NCBI RefSeq assembly: GCF_014048465.1
Contig: NZ_PDLY01000002.1
Coordinates: forward strand, 310,001-374,000
DNA length: 64,000 bases
Direction: 5' to 3'
DNA from: Bombella mellum
GTDB lineage: Bacteria; Pseudomonadota; Alphaproteobacteria; Acetobacterales; Acetobacteraceae
The position numbers were made by a program, and so were the translations under genes. Below are positions 33,020 to 41,455 of the stretch, in pieces; position 1 is the first letter of the stretch, and each line of letters begins with the position of its first letter. A model generated the notes under the pieces. It ran no database searches. It was given only the letters and a program-made list of their open reading frames with translations, and had not been told where the DNA came from.

Positions 33020-33946
33020 TCACGCCTCCTGCCAGTCGACCCTGTTCATCTGCCGCCACATGGACCCGCAGAGCGTCTCAGCGGCCATTTTCTCCACCGC
33101 TGCCTTCACGTCCCGCCACAGGGCACCATACTCTTTCATGTAGCGGTTTTCGACACTGGGACCAGAACTCAGCCACGGCTTGTACCTGCCCAGAAAATGC
33201 ACGATCGAGAACTCGCCGTCTGCCTTCAGGAGATCACTGCTGACGGGAGGCGTGAAATGCAGCGCATTCTCGTCCATGAAGAACACGTCCATGTTCCATT
33301 TCGCCGGGAAGAGATGCAGGTGATCCTGGAAAACGTGATTGAGGATGCCCTCGTCGTGATGCTCCCATCTTTTCTGTATCAGATCAACGCATCTGTGCCT
33401 GTCTTCGGTCGTGATGTTCCGGTTGTTGAACACGACGACACCAGAATTGAAATAATCATACGGGTTTCTGACTTTCAGGACATCATGTGCATAGGCCCTG
33501 AACCCGTGATAGTCGTCGCCGTATTTGGTATAGTTCCTGTACATACAGCGCACGGCCCCGACCTTTCTGTCATCGGCCAGCTCATCCACCATGGTCAGAA
33601 CATCATCCCGGACAAGAAGGTCCACGTCCAGATAGAGCGTCCGGAGGTATCGTGAAAAAATTGACGGTATCAGCAGCGTGTTGAATGTCTCGCTGGAATG
33701 ATGGCCCGCATTGGGATTGTAGACACCTTCGATGTCATCCCGGCAGTCCACGAAAGTGATGATCCCGCCCCATGATGCGACGAGCTTTTCACACAGCAGG
33801 ACGATGTATCTGTCCAGCCCGTTATGAAGGGCGAAAAACTCCAGCCGACCGGGAGAGGCCGAACTCCTGATGACGGAAAGGATCGTGATGAGGGCGGGAA
33901 TCGTATATTTTTTATTGAAAGAAACGACGACAGGAACAGTATTCAT
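33020..33946 (-). CDS. GT8-family glycosyltransferase
   Basis: Clear paralogue of 24116-25024. VVVSFNKKYTIPALITIL opens the protein, YLDVDLLVRDDVL carries the D-V-D metal motif at residues 107-109, and YFNSGVVVFN, ILNHVFQDHLH and IVHFLGRYKPW follow. The two end alike with CGSMWRQMNRVD and CGFMWNKIDRA. The frame is open to 34012, which would run into tRNA-Arg; the ATG at 33946 fits the paralogue. It is the first gene of the minus-strand glycan series. Acceptor unknown. Confidence 0.83.
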   Translation of the reverse strand: MNTVPVVVSFNKKYTIPALITILSVIRSSASPGRLEFFALHNGLDRYIVLLCEKLVASWGGIITFVDCRDDIEGVYNPNAGHHSSETFNTLLIPSIFSRYLRTLYLDVDLLVRDDVLTMVDELADDRKVGAVRCMYRNYTKYGDDYHGFRAYAHDVLKVRNPYDYFNSGVVVFNNRNITTEDRHRCVDLIQKRWEHHDEGILNHVFQDHLHLFPAKWNMDVFFMDENALHFTPPVSSDLLKADGEFSIVHFLGRYKPWLSSGPSVENRYMKEYGALWRDVKAAVEKMAAETLCGSMWRQMNRVDWQEA

Positions 33947-33977
33947 CTTCTGCTCTGTGATACCGATGAAAACATGC

Positions 33978-34054
33978 TGGTGCGCCCTGCTGGATTCGAA
34001 CCAGCGACCCACAGCTTAGAAGGCTGTTGCTCTATCCAGCTGAGCTAAGGGCGC
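33978..34054 (-). tRNA. tRNA-Arg(TCT)
   Basis: A 77-base cloverleaf with acceptor stem GCGCCCT/AGGGCGC and encoded CCA. The anticodon stem ACAGC/GCTGT closes the loop CTTCTAA, whose centre is TCT. The T arm contains GGTTCGAATCC. Confidence 0.96.
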
Positions 34055-34075
34055 TCCTGGCCGTGCTGTGCAACG

Positions 34076-34152
34076 TGGTCGGGGCGCCCGGACTCGAACC
34101 GGGGGCCTCCTGTACCCAAAACAGGCGCGCTACCAGGCTGCGCCACGCCCCG
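34076..34152 (-). tRNA. tRNA-Pro(TGG)
   Basis: A 77-base cloverleaf with acceptor stem CGGGGCG/CGCCCCG and encoded CCA. Anticodon stem CCTGT/ACAGG closes TTTGGGT, giving TGG. It lies 21 bases upstream of tRNA-Arg and is probably cotranscribed with it. Confidence 0.96.
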
Positions 34153-34233
34153 ACGACGTGAGGCCCTTCTTAAAGGGACTCCCCCTTTCAGGCAAGTCTC
34201 TTTCTCCCGGGGAAAAAGAGTTTTTTCAAAAAA

Positions 34234-34749
34234 CTACGCCTCTTCTCTCCGGCTCAGTGGCGCAATAAACTGCGGGGCCATGTCCCACGGAAACAGGACC
34301 CATGTATCCTGTGGAAATTCAGTCACGAAATGATCCGTGCAGGGCCGCCCCCTCGGTTTGGCATACAGGCAGGCAAAGACGGCCTTCGGCAGCAGGCTGC
34401 GCACATACTGCGCCGTCACGCCTGAATCCACGAGATCATCCACGATGAGGAACCCTTCACCATCACCGGCAGCCTCGGCCGCTTTCAGCAGCTCGGGGTC
34501 CCGCTGTGTCCCCGCCTCGCCCTCATAGCTGGCAACGGAAATACTTTCGATCAGCCGACAGCCCAGCTCCCGCGCCAGAATGGCCGCCGGAATCAGCCCG
34601 CCCCTCGTGATGGCCACGATGCCACGGAACGGCCGATGGCTCCGCATCAGCTCCATTGCCAGAAGGCGGGCATCCCGGTGCATCTGGTCCCATGTCACCG
34701 TGGCGTAACTGATGCTCTCCGTACCCCGTGCCGGTGTACCGTCTGTCAT
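34234..34749 (-). CDS. gpt: Xanthine-guanine phosphoribosyltransferase
   Basis: Salvages xanthine and guanine with PRPP. The PRPP-binding motif FLIVDDLVDSG and the hood-side sequence VAITRGGLIPAAILAREL match XPRTase; the late WVLFPWDMAPQF is also usual. The frame opens at 34824, but the ATG at 34749 gives MTDGTPARG and a 171-residue protein close to the usual length. It lies between tRNA genes on the same strand. Confidence 0.88.
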   Translation of the reverse strand: MTDGTPARGTESISYATVTWDQMHRDARLLAMELMRSHRPFRGIVAITRGGLIPAAILARELGCRLIESISVASYEGEAGTQRDPELLKAAEAAGDGEGFLIVDDLVDSGVTAQYVRSLLPKAVFACLYAKPRGRPCTDHFVTEFPQDTWVLFPWDMAPQFIAPLSRREEA

Positions 34750-34806
34750 GACCTGTCCGTTTCCTTCTCCGAGACCGTCGCTCTCCCGCCCCCATGAAGC
34801 GGACAC

Positions 34807-34849
34807 AAAAAAAGCCCGTACCACGATGGCCGGACTTGCAGAAAGGGCT
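34807..34849 (-). terminator. Terminator of tRNA-Asn copy 1
   Basis: On the minus strand AGCCC pairs with GGGCT around a large partly paired loop, followed by seven T's, directly after the tRNA 3' end. Confidence 0.6.
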
Positions 34850-34924
34850 GGCTCCCGAAGTAGGACTCGAACCTACGACCCAGCGATTAACAGTCGCTTG
34901 CTCTACCAACTGAGCTATTCGGGA
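34849..34924 (-). tRNA. tRNA-Asn(GTT), copy 1
   Basis: A 76-base cloverleaf with acceptor stem TCCCGAA/TTCGGGA and encoded CCA. Stem AGCGA/TCGCT closes CTGTTAA, giving GTT. Identical to copy 2. Confidence 0.96.
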
Positions 34925-34936
34925 TCAGCTGGGCAC

Positions 34937-34965
34937 TGTCTACCCAAACTCCCCGAAAACGTAAA
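34937..34965 (-). promoter_or_regulatory. Promoter of tRNA-Asn copy 1
   Basis: On the minus strand TTTACG and TAGACA are separated by 17 bases. The -10 element ends 12 bases before the tRNA 5' end. An identical pair precedes copy 2. Confidence 0.55.
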
Positions 34966-35024
34966 GCCCCTTTTTTCAGGAAACGGAAAAATATGCCCGC
35001 ACGTCCCTGACAGACGAAAAGCAT

Positions 35025-35068
35025 AAAAAAAAGCCCGCACCATGATGGCCGGACTTGCAGAAAGGGCT
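35025..35068 (-). terminator. Terminator of tRNA-Asn copy 2
   Basis: Same arrangement as for copy 1: AGCCC/GGGCT stem on the minus strand followed by eight T's. Confidence 0.6.
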
Positions 35069-35143
35069 GGCTCCCGAAGTAGGACTCGAACCTACGACCC
35101 AGCGATTAACAGTCGCTTGCTCTACCAACTGAGCTATTCGGGA
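35068..35143 (-). tRNA. tRNA-Asn(GTT), copy 2
   Basis: Identical in sequence to the copy 219 bp away, with the same acceptor stem, anticodon GTT and encoded CCA. Confidence 0.96.
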
Positions 35144-35155
35144 TCAGCTGGGCAC

Positions 35156-35184
35156 TGTCTACCCAAACTCCCCGAAAACGTAAA
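35156..35184 (-). promoter_or_regulatory. Promoter of tRNA-Asn copy 2
   Basis: TTTACG and TAGACA on the minus strand, 17 bases apart, at the same distance from the tRNA as in copy 1. Confidence 0.55.
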
Positions 35185-35201
35185 GCCCCTTTTTCAGGAA
35201 T

Positions 35202-35681
35202 CTACATCCCCGCTTCCAGCTCTTCCCGTCCTTCGGTGGCCAGCCGGTCCACACGGTCATTCTCTTCATGACCGGAGTGCCCCTTCACCCAGTGCCACTC
35301 CACCCTATGCCGCTTGGCCGCCTCCAGAATCCGTCGCCACAGATCCATGTTGGCCACAGGGTCACCCGCCGTGTTGCGCCAGTTGCGGCGCACCCAGCCC
35401 GTATGCCAGCGTGTGATGCCATTCCGCAGGTAGGCACTGTCCGTATAGAGATTGACCACACAGGGACGTGTCAGCGTCTCCAGAGCCACGGCTGCTGCCG
35501 TCAGCTCCATCCGGTTGTTCGTCGTCTCGGCCTCACCGCCCTTCATGGTCCGTTCATGTCCCCGACAGCGGAAGAGGACGCCCCAGCCCCCCGGACCCGG
35601 ATTGGGCTTGCAGCCGCCATCCGTCCATATGTCCACCTGTGTCGTGGGTTCCCGCTCCTCTTCCTCCACGGCCTCAGACAT
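35202..35681 (-). CDS. rnhA: Ribonuclease HI
   Basis: Degrades RNA in RNA-DNA hybrids. The four acidic active-site residues are visible in WTDGGCKPNPGPGGWG, NNRMELTAA, YTDSAYLRNGI and ENDRVDRLA. The basic region WVRRNWRNTAG and the HWVKGHSGH loop are also typical. Length 159 aa. The start overlaps the end of thrB by 8 bp, so the two are probably cotranscribed from the ispH side. Confidence 0.95.
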   Translation of the reverse strand: MSEAVEEEEREPTTQVDIWTDGGCKPNPGPGGWGVLFRCRGHERTMKGGEAETTNNRMELTAAAVALETLTRPCVVNLYTDSAYLRNGITRWHTGWVRRNWRNTAGDPVANMDLWRRILEAAKRHRVEWHWVKGHSGHEENDRVDRLATEGREELEAGM

Positions 35682-36624
35682 GAGACACCTTCCTGAAATG
35701 GAGCAGCCGCCGCTGATAGGCCCACGGGTCCTTCCGGGTCACAAGGGCACCTGCAGGAGTATGCACCCAGTCATAGAGACGGGTCAGCAGGAAACGCATG
35801 GCAGCTCCCTGGCAGAGAAGCGGCAGAGCCTCACGCTCCGCCACAGTCAGTGGGCGGACCTGCTCATACCCCCTCAGAAGGGCCTCGGCCATGTCCTGCC
35901 GATAGTGCCGGTCCTGCTCGAAGCACCAGGCATTCAGGCAGATGGCCAGATCATAGGCGAGGAAATCCGTGCAGGCGAAATAGAAGTCGATGATGCCGGA
36001 GAGACGGCCTTCATCGAAAAACACGTTGTCCATGAACAGGTCGGCATGGATCTGCCCACGGGGCAGGCTGTCAGCGGCAGGCCATGCCTTCACGATGGAG
36101 GTCAGGGCCGTTTCCGTCTCGGCGATCAGGGCGGCCACCCTGTCATCCCCCCCATCCGTGCAGCGGGAAAACAGCTCGACCCAGCCCGCCGGTGCCAGAG
36201 CATTGGCCCGCTCCTCACGGTAACTGCGCCCCGCCTCGTGCAGACGTGCCAGATGACGCCCGACCTGCTCGCAGGCTTCCGGCGTGGCCTCATTCAGGGA
36301 ACGGCCCTCAAGAAAACTGACCATGATGGCCGGACGCCCCGCCAGATGACGCAGGGCCACGCCATCCCTCGCCACGACCGGCTCGGGACAGGTGATGCCC
36401 TGCTCCGCCAGATGCGCCATGAGACCGAGGAACCAGGGAAGTTCCGCAGGGTCCATGCGCTTCTCGAACAGCGTCAGGATGAAACGGCTCCGGGTCGTCT
36501 CGACAAGAAAATTGCTGTTCTCGATCCCTTCCGCAATACCAGCGAAGAAACGGAGTTCCCCCACCTCGTACAGGGAGAGGAAATCCTTCAGAGCCTCCTC
36601 TTTCAGGTCCGTATAAACGGCCAT
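35674..36624 (-). CDS. thrB: Homoserine kinase (ThrB type II)
   Basis: Phosphorylates homoserine for threonine synthesis. It belongs to the aminoglycoside-phosphotransferase-like fold: IENSNFLVETTRSRFILTLF near residue 33, the catalytic loop QIHADLFMDNVFFDEGR and the metal-binding GIIDFYFACTDF. The N-terminus MAVYTDLKEEALKDFLSLY is usual for this type. Neighbours ispH and rnhA match the ispH-thrB-rnhA order seen in many alphaproteobacteria. Confidence 0.93.
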   Translation of the reverse strand: MAVYTDLKEEALKDFLSLYEVGELRFFAGIAEGIENSNFLVETTRSRFILTLFEKRMDPAELPWFLGLMAHLAEQGITCPEPVVARDGVALRHLAGRPAIMVSFLEGRSLNEATPEACEQVGRHLARLHEAGRSYREERANALAPAGWVELFSRCTDGGDDRVAALIAETETALTSIVKAWPAADSLPRGQIHADLFMDNVFFDEGRLSGIIDFYFACTDFLAYDLAICLNAWCFEQDRHYRQDMAEALLRGYEQVRPLTVAEREALPLLCQGAAMRFLLTRLYDWVHTPAGALVTRKDPWAYQRRLLHFRKVSHV

Positions 36625-36630
36625 GACAGG

Positions 36631-37653
36631 TCAGACCGCATCGGAGAGCGGGTGCGGAAGGCGGAAATTGATGTTTTCCTCCTTCACGATACGCTCCTCG
36701 ATCGTGACGTCATAGCGGACGGAAAGCTGCTCGATCATTTCCTGCACGAGGCTCTCCGGGGCGGAGGCCCCAGCACTCATGCCCAGCGTCCTGACCCCTT
36801 CCAGCTCACTCCAATCCATGTCCGACACCTTGGGCACCAGCAGGGCACGCTTGGCCAGAGACCGCTCGGCCACCTCACGCAGACGCTGGGAATTGGACGA
36901 GTTCGGCGAGCCGATGACGATCACCAGATCACACTCGGCCGCCAGCTCCTTGACCGCCATCTGACGGTTGGTCGTGGCATAGCAGATGTCTTCCCGGCGT
37001 GGTCCCACGATGTTGGGGAAACGGGAACGCAGGATGTCCACGATCTCCGCCGTGTCATCAACGGACAGGGTCGTCTGCGTGATGAAGGCCAGACGGTCCA
37101 CGTCCTTCGGCTGGACCTCGGACGCCTCCTTCGCATCATTGATCAGCGTGACGGCTCCCGGCGGCAGCTGCCCCATCGTGCCGACCACCTCGGGATGTCC
37201 GGCATGGCCGATCATGAGGATGTGACGCTGCTCCGGGCCACCACCGGCAAAATGACGTTCAGCCTCCCTATGGACCTTGGAGACGAGCGGGCATGTGGCA
37301 TCAAGATAAAGCAGGTTGCGCCGCTGCGCCTCGGCCGGAACGGACTTGGGCACGCCATGGGCGGAGAACACCACATGACCATCGGGCGGAACCTCGTCCA
37401 GCTCCTCCACGAAAATGGCCCCCTTGGCTTCCAGCCCTTCCACGACCGTGCGGTTGTGCACGATCTCGTGGCGGACATAGACGGGTGCCCCATAACGGCG
37501 CAGTGCCTCCTCGACCACTCGGATGGCCCTGTCGACCCCGGCGCAGAAACCACGCGGCCCCGCCAGAAGAATCTTCAGCGGCTGCTTCCCGGCTGCTGAA
37601 TCTGCTCCGGGGACGGCAGAGTTGGAGGTTACAGGCGTCGTCTGTTCTGACAT
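36631..37653 (-). CDS. ispH: 4-hydroxy-3-methylbut-2-enyl diphosphate reductase
   Basis: Last enzyme of the MEP isoprenoid pathway, a [4Fe-4S] protein making IPP and DMAPP. The three cluster cysteines lie in [25 protein letters not shown] and [21 protein letters not shown] and the late [12 protein letters not shown] are also characteristic. About 25 residues of low-complexity N-terminus precede the core. It begins the ispH-thrB-rnhA run. Confidence 0.95.
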   Translation of the reverse strand: MSEQTTPVTSNSAVPGADSAAGKQPLKILLAGPRGFCAGVDRAIRVVEEALRRYGAPVYVRHEIVHNRTVVEGLEAKGAIFVEELDEVPPDGHVVFSAHGVPKSVPAEAQRRNLLYLDATCPLVSKVHREAERHFAGGGPEQRHILMIGHAGHPEVVGTMGQLPPGAVTLINDAKEASEVQPKDVDRLAFITQTTLSVDDTAEIVDILRSRFPNIVGPRREDICYATTNRQMAVKELAAECDLVIVIGSPNSSNSQRLREVAERSLAKRALLVPKVSDMDWSELEGVRTLGMSAGASAPESLVQEMIEQLSVRYDVTIEERIVKEENINFRLPHPLSDAV

Positions 37654-37818
37654 AATCTTCCCCAGGCAGGCGATGAACGATACGATGTTGAACGGTCCGG
37701 TGATGCTCCATGCAAGGCCATGGCCTCTTCCGCATCACCGCTCTGGGCCTCTATATCGTCCGTATTGCCGTCTGCTGCAATGTCCTGCACCATTTTCTTG
37801 TGGAGTTTTCTGAGTCCG

Positions 37819-38421
37819 ATGCCCGCATTCTCCCTCTCCCCCCGCATCTTTTCCCGCCTTGCAGCGGGCCTCGGCTCCCTCATGCTGGCTGGTCTGCTGA
37901 GCGGATGTGAAGAGGCGGACACCACGCACACCTTTGCTCCCGCCTGTCCCAGATTTGACGTCCCCGGCCAGGTGGCGGACCGCATCACCTATGATGGAAA
38001 AGGACTTGATGCCGCCCACCGCCTGACCTCGACCCACATACTGGGCGTGCAGGGCGACTGCCGCAACGGCCCGAGGGACGAGCAGAAACGCCCCATGACC
38101 CGTGTCCGCGTCAGCCTGAACCTCCAGCTGGAGCGTGGCCCTGCCGCCAGTGCGGACACGGTGACGGTTCCCTATTTCGTCGCCATCCTTCAGGATGGGG
38201 CCATCGTCGACAAGAAAATCTTCACGGAGACCATCAGGCTGCCACCGACCGTCTCCATCAGCCACAGCAGCACGCCCCTGCGTTTCATCGACGTGCCGAC
38301 CGGAAACAACCCGCAGATCAGCCCCTATACGATGGAGATCGGCCTCCAGCTCAACCATTCCGAACTGGACTACAACCGCAGCCACCTGCGCACGGCCCAG
38401 TTCCACGAGCATGTGCAGTAA
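37819..38421 (+). CDS. Putative lipoprotein
   Basis: The first 30 residues from the ATG at 37819 form a lipoprotein signal (ends LMLAGLLSGC, lipobox L-S-G-C). The mature part (about 170 residues) is beta-rich, with RVRVSLNLQLERGP and VPYFVAILQDGAIVDKK. No known domain is named with certainty. It is divergent from ispH, with a 165-bp shared upstream region, and ends at a strong bidirectional terminator. The frame is open upstream to 37720, but that start would put 33 residues before the signal. Confidence 0.82.
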   Translation: MPAFSLSPRIFSRLAAGLGSLMLAGLLSGCEEADTTHTFAPACPRFDVPGQVADRITYDGKGLDAAHRLTSTHILGVQGDCRNGPRDEQKRPMTRVRVSLNLQLERGPAASADTVTVPYFVAILQDGAIVDKKIFTETIRLPPTVSISHSSTPLRFIDVPTGNNPQISPYTMEIGLQLNHSELDYNRSHLRTAQFHEHVQ

Positions 38422-38459
38422 GTCCACCCCTGCGGGGTGAAGCCTGTCCCCGACATGAA

Positions 38460-38488
38460 AAAGGCCCCTCCGAAATGGAGGGGCCTTT
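38460..38488. terminator. Bidirectional terminator
   Basis: Perfect 12-bp stem (AAAGGCCCCTCC with GGAGGGGCCTTT) and a 5-base loop GAAAT. A T-rich stretch follows on both strands. It sits between the convergent lipoprotein gene and the glycosyltransferase ending at 38495. Confidence 0.9.
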
Positions 38489-38494
38489 CTTCTG

Positions 38495-40414
38495 TCATAT
38501 CTGATGCAGGGGAATGCTGCCTTTTTTCTCCTCGACCAGAGGATCAAGCACGTAACGCCATTCCTCTTTCAGACGGGAGGCGACATCAGCTTCCTCCACC
38601 ATGTCCAGCAGGGCCAGAAGACGTTCCTGCCAGGTTTCACGCACGACGTTCTCGGCCCGGGCGATGCTGTCAATGCTCCGCAGTCTGGTCAGTTCATCCA
38701 GCAGGTCCTCGGAGCGGCTCATGATCCTGTCATTCCGCCCTTCATGCGGGTCATTCATCTGGCAAATGAAGGCATTGGCCCAGTAATCGGCGTAGCGTTC
38801 CACACCGAAGGACATGGCTCCGTCCAGCCCACTGTTGCGGGCATATTTCCAGACCCATTCGATGATCGACTTGTAGTAATAATGGGAGATGTAAATGTCC
38901 TCATAATTACCATGGTCGGCAAAGGCCGGATCAGCCCCGATGCCCGGCGGCGGATTGCGGTACCCATGAACGGCCCCGTCGGTCAGCCTGTAGGTGAAAC
39001 TCTCCGCACCCACCCAGACCGGGTGATGAGGCCGCGACTGGATGGCACGCCCCGGACGGACCGCCGACTTGACGAGACGCCAGCCCTCGCCGATCCCCCC
39101 CTGCGAGACGATCTTCTGGTTGCGCTGTGTCAGCGGCATGGTCAGGTCAGCCAGCCCGCCCCTGTTGACCTCCGAGGCCACGAACTTCCAGTTCAGGGCG
39201 ATGGCGTCACTCTCCCAGCGGGAAAAGGCCTGAAGGTAGTCGCCCACGGTGCGGTAGGACGGTGACAGGGTGATGAACTCGTCGCCATCCAGAATGAAGC
39301 ACCATTCATAGTCCAGAATGTTCGGCAGGATGTTCAGCCCATGTCCGTAGGCTTTCGTCTGGGCGGACATGCCCGGCTCGACCGGGTTCTCGATGAAGGT
39401 GATGATCCCCTCGTCATGCAGGGCCTTCAGCAGCAGGTCGGAGCGGTCGTTGTTGTCATTGCTGTAGATGAAGAAATGCTCGACCCCGATGCTCCGGTGA
39501 TAGGCCAGCCACTCCAGAATGTAGATGCCCTCATTGCGGATGGTGGACATCAGGCAGACCTTCCTGCGTGGCTTCACGCTGGCCCGGGCCGTATGCAAAG
39601 TTGCCTGGGCAAAGCCGGCAGGGGCATCAAGCTGCCCGTAGGTCAGGACGGCATCCCCCAGAGGGCAGCCCCGCTCCTCCGCCGGGTAGCTGTCCCTGTC
39701 TTCCACCCAGCGGGCCAGACAGTCCCAGCCATCCCGCCAGGGGGCCTTCCCGGCACGACGGAGGAAGGTCTCACGCAGCGTCGCATCCTCCAGAAGCCTC
39801 CGGCCCATGTCCCGGATGACGGACCATGCGGCCACGGGCACCATGGCGTCCAGCAGCCAGCCCAGATAAGGCCCCTCGTGACGGCTGATCAGGTTTTCGA
39901 AATGCTCAACGGACGGGAAGGCCGTGAAGAATGTGGCCATGTCCTCACCGAACTGGCGCAGCTCCTCGGTGGCCGCAACCTCGTGCAGCTGGAACTGCTC
40001 CCAGCCCAGCATGTGGCTACAGTCACCGATGAATTCGTTGACACCGCTGCTGCTGTTCCAGGGCTGGGCCGTGCAGCAGTGACTTGGCCGCAGAAGGTTC
40101 CGGAGACCGATGCGCCCCTCATATCCGAGGATGTCAACACGGCGGAACGGCAGCACGGCCCCCTTGTAGGAGAAATGCTTGACCCAGAGGGCGGGAGGTT
40201 CCGTCTCCCCCGCCCGTGGGGCAGCCAGCAGGAACACGTAGTCAGGCTGCCCGGCCAGGGTCATGGCCAGAAGGGGAACATAAAGAGGCTCGTTCTCTTC
40301 GTCCCGACGGGCCATCTCGTCAGAACGGACATGGCATACCCCATGGTCCTCACACCGGACGGCCAGCCACCCCTGGTGCCCTGTTTCCAGATAATGAAAA
40401 GTGGCTTCAGCCAT
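38495..40414 (-). CDS. Glycosyltransferase, GT2/GT92-like, with N-terminal module
   Basis: Catalytic domain from about residue 283 to 540: KVCLMSTIRNEGIYILEWLA, HFFIYSNDNNDRSD, CFILDGDEFI (the D-x-D motif at 376-378) and a His-rich YISHYYYKSIIEW. This is the pattern of the Glyco_tranf_2_4/GT92 group. The first 145 residues are a beta-rich region ending HMLGWEQFQL (W138), which shares the W-E-x-F signature with other proteins of the GT blocks. Residues 150-280 are mainly helical. No membrane segment is visible. Substrate unknown. Confidence 0.8.
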   Translation of the reverse strand: MAEATFHYLETGHQGWLAVRCEDHGVCHVRSDEMARRDEENEPLYVPLLAMTLAGQPDYVFLLAAPRAGETEPPALWVKHFSYKGAVLPFRRVDILGYEGRIGLRNLLRPSHCCTAQPWNSSSGVNEFIGDCSHMLGWEQFQLHEVAATEELRQFGEDMATFFTAFPSVEHFENLISRHEGPYLGWLLDAMVPVAAWSVIRDMGRRLLEDATLRETFLRRAGKAPWRDGWDCLARWVEDRDSYPAEERGCPLGDAVLTYGQLDAPAGFAQATLHTARASVKPRRKVCLMSTIRNEGIYILEWLAYHRSIGVEHFFIYSNDNNDRSDLLLKALHDEGIITFIENPVEPGMSAQTKAYGHGLNILPNILDYEWCFILDGDEFITLSPSYRTVGDYLQAFSRWESDAIALNWKFVASEVNRGGLADLTMPLTQRNQKIVSQGGIGEGWRLVKSAVRPGRAIQSRPHHPVWVGAESFTYRLTDGAVHGYRNPPPGIGADPAFADHGNYEDIYISHYYYKSIIEWVWKYARNSGLDGAMSFGVERYADYWANAFICQMNDPHEGRNDRIMSRSEDLLDELTRLRSIDSIARAENVVRETWQERLLALLDMVEEADVASRLKEEWRYVLDPLVEEKKGSIPLHQI

Positions 40415-40499
40415 CTCTGCGCCTCTCCTGCATAATGTTGCCTACCTCCCCGGAACCTTCTATAATCCTCGAACATCTGTTAAATAATCTGGCCTGTTT

Positions 40500-41396
40500 A
40501 TGCAAATCGTTCCTCCACCGCCTGCAGGTTTCATACCGCTTGTTCTGCCCCTTACCGAGCATAACGCACCCAACGCTTACGCTACCATCCTTTCGGGGCT
40601 CAACAACCTGTTGCCGGGCGTGAGGCTTGCCCTCTACATGCTGCATGAAACCCTGCCAGAGACAACGAAGGACGTAGGCCGTCGGCTCTTTGACGGCAGG
40701 CGGTCCCAGATACACTTCGTTGACGTGTCGGAATGGATGCAGGCCCATGATCCGACCCATCTCGAAACGACGGACCGCACGACATTCTACCGGCTGGCCA
40801 TTCCGACACTTTTTGCCAGCTTTCCCCGTGTCGTCTACCTGAATGACGACATCCTCCTGCGGGCCTGCCCCAGCCTGCTCTATTACAGCATCCCCAACAC
40901 GGCCCAGCTCGGCACGACACGGGACCTGCTCCTGATCCCGGCACAGACGAACGGCTTCCGTGTTCCCCAGTCCATCGCCGGTGGTGCCCAGCTGGTGGAC
41001 TATCACCGTGGTGCCCTGGGGGTTCTTGATTCCAACAACTATTTCCAGGATGGCGTGCTGGTCTTCAACATCGCCAAGATATCGCCCTCCCAGGCAGAGG
41101 AATGCGGCCAGCTCTGCAACACGCTGTTCTGGATGAACGACCAGGACATCCTGAACCGCATCTTCTACGGTCATGTCCATTTCATCCATCAGAACTGGAA
41201 CGTCTGCTGGGGCCCCGGCTGTGTCGAGGCCAGCGAGGCCCTGCCAGCCGAATGGAAGAAAATCTACGATGACGGGCTGTCCAACCCCTTTGCGGTCCAC
41301 TTCACCGGCTTCCCCAAACCGTGGACCGGCTGGGACGGCCCCTATACGGAAGATTTCCGCCGCCTGCTCAATGAGGTCCTGAAAGCTTTTCCATAA
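40500..41396 (+). CDS. GT8-family glycosyltransferase with altered metal motif
   Basis: GT8 layout: FIPLVLPLTEHNAPNAYATI, TTFYRLAIPTLF, RVVYLNDDILL, FQDGVLVFNIAKIS, MNDQDILNRIF and VHFTGFPKPW. The usual D-x-D metal motif is N-D-D here (residues 115-117), so the first Asp is replaced by Asn while the second is kept. It may bind metal weakly or differently. It is more distant from the GT8 pair at 24116 and 33020. It is divergent from the gene at 38495 (85 bp between starts) and followed by another GT on the same strand. Confidence 0.82.
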   Translation: MQIVPPPPAGFIPLVLPLTEHNAPNAYATILSGLNNLLPGVRLALYMLHETLPETTKDVGRRLFDGRRSQIHFVDVSEWMQAHDPTHLETTDRTTFYRLAIPTLFASFPRVVYLNDDILLRACPSLLYYSIPNTAQLGTTRDLLLIPAQTNGFRVPQSIAGGAQLVDYHRGALGVLDSNNYFQDGVLVFNIAKISPSQAEECGQLCNTLFWMNDQDILNRIFYGHVHFIHQNWNVCWGPGCVEASEALPAEWKKIYDDGLSNPFAVHFTGFPKPWTGWDGPYTEDFRRLLNEVLKAFP

Positions 41397-41455
41397 GCCC
41401 CTCACCATATTTTCATCATCCATTCACCTGCAATCCACATCTGGCGAGGCATTTC

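Larger units (their letters stand above)
34807..35200. repeat. Tandem duplication of a tRNA-Asn transcription unit
   Basis: Two copies of about 175 bp (34807-34982 and 35026-35200, offset 219 bp) carry promoter, tRNA-Asn and terminator. By eye they differ at two bases in the terminator region and in the length of A/T runs at the ends. The tRNA and promoter parts are identical. About 43 unique bases separate the copies. Confidence 0.93.

Noticed and set aside
34153-34233. A possible terminator (CTCTTTCTCC with GGGGAAAAAGAG, then T's) before the gpt 3' end
   Set aside because: The T-run lies on the plus strand, with no plus-strand gene to terminate, and pairing is imperfect.
35452-37599. A 715-codon plus-strand frame
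   Set aside because: It overlaps rnhA, thrB and ispH, all complete with catalytic motifs on the minus strand.
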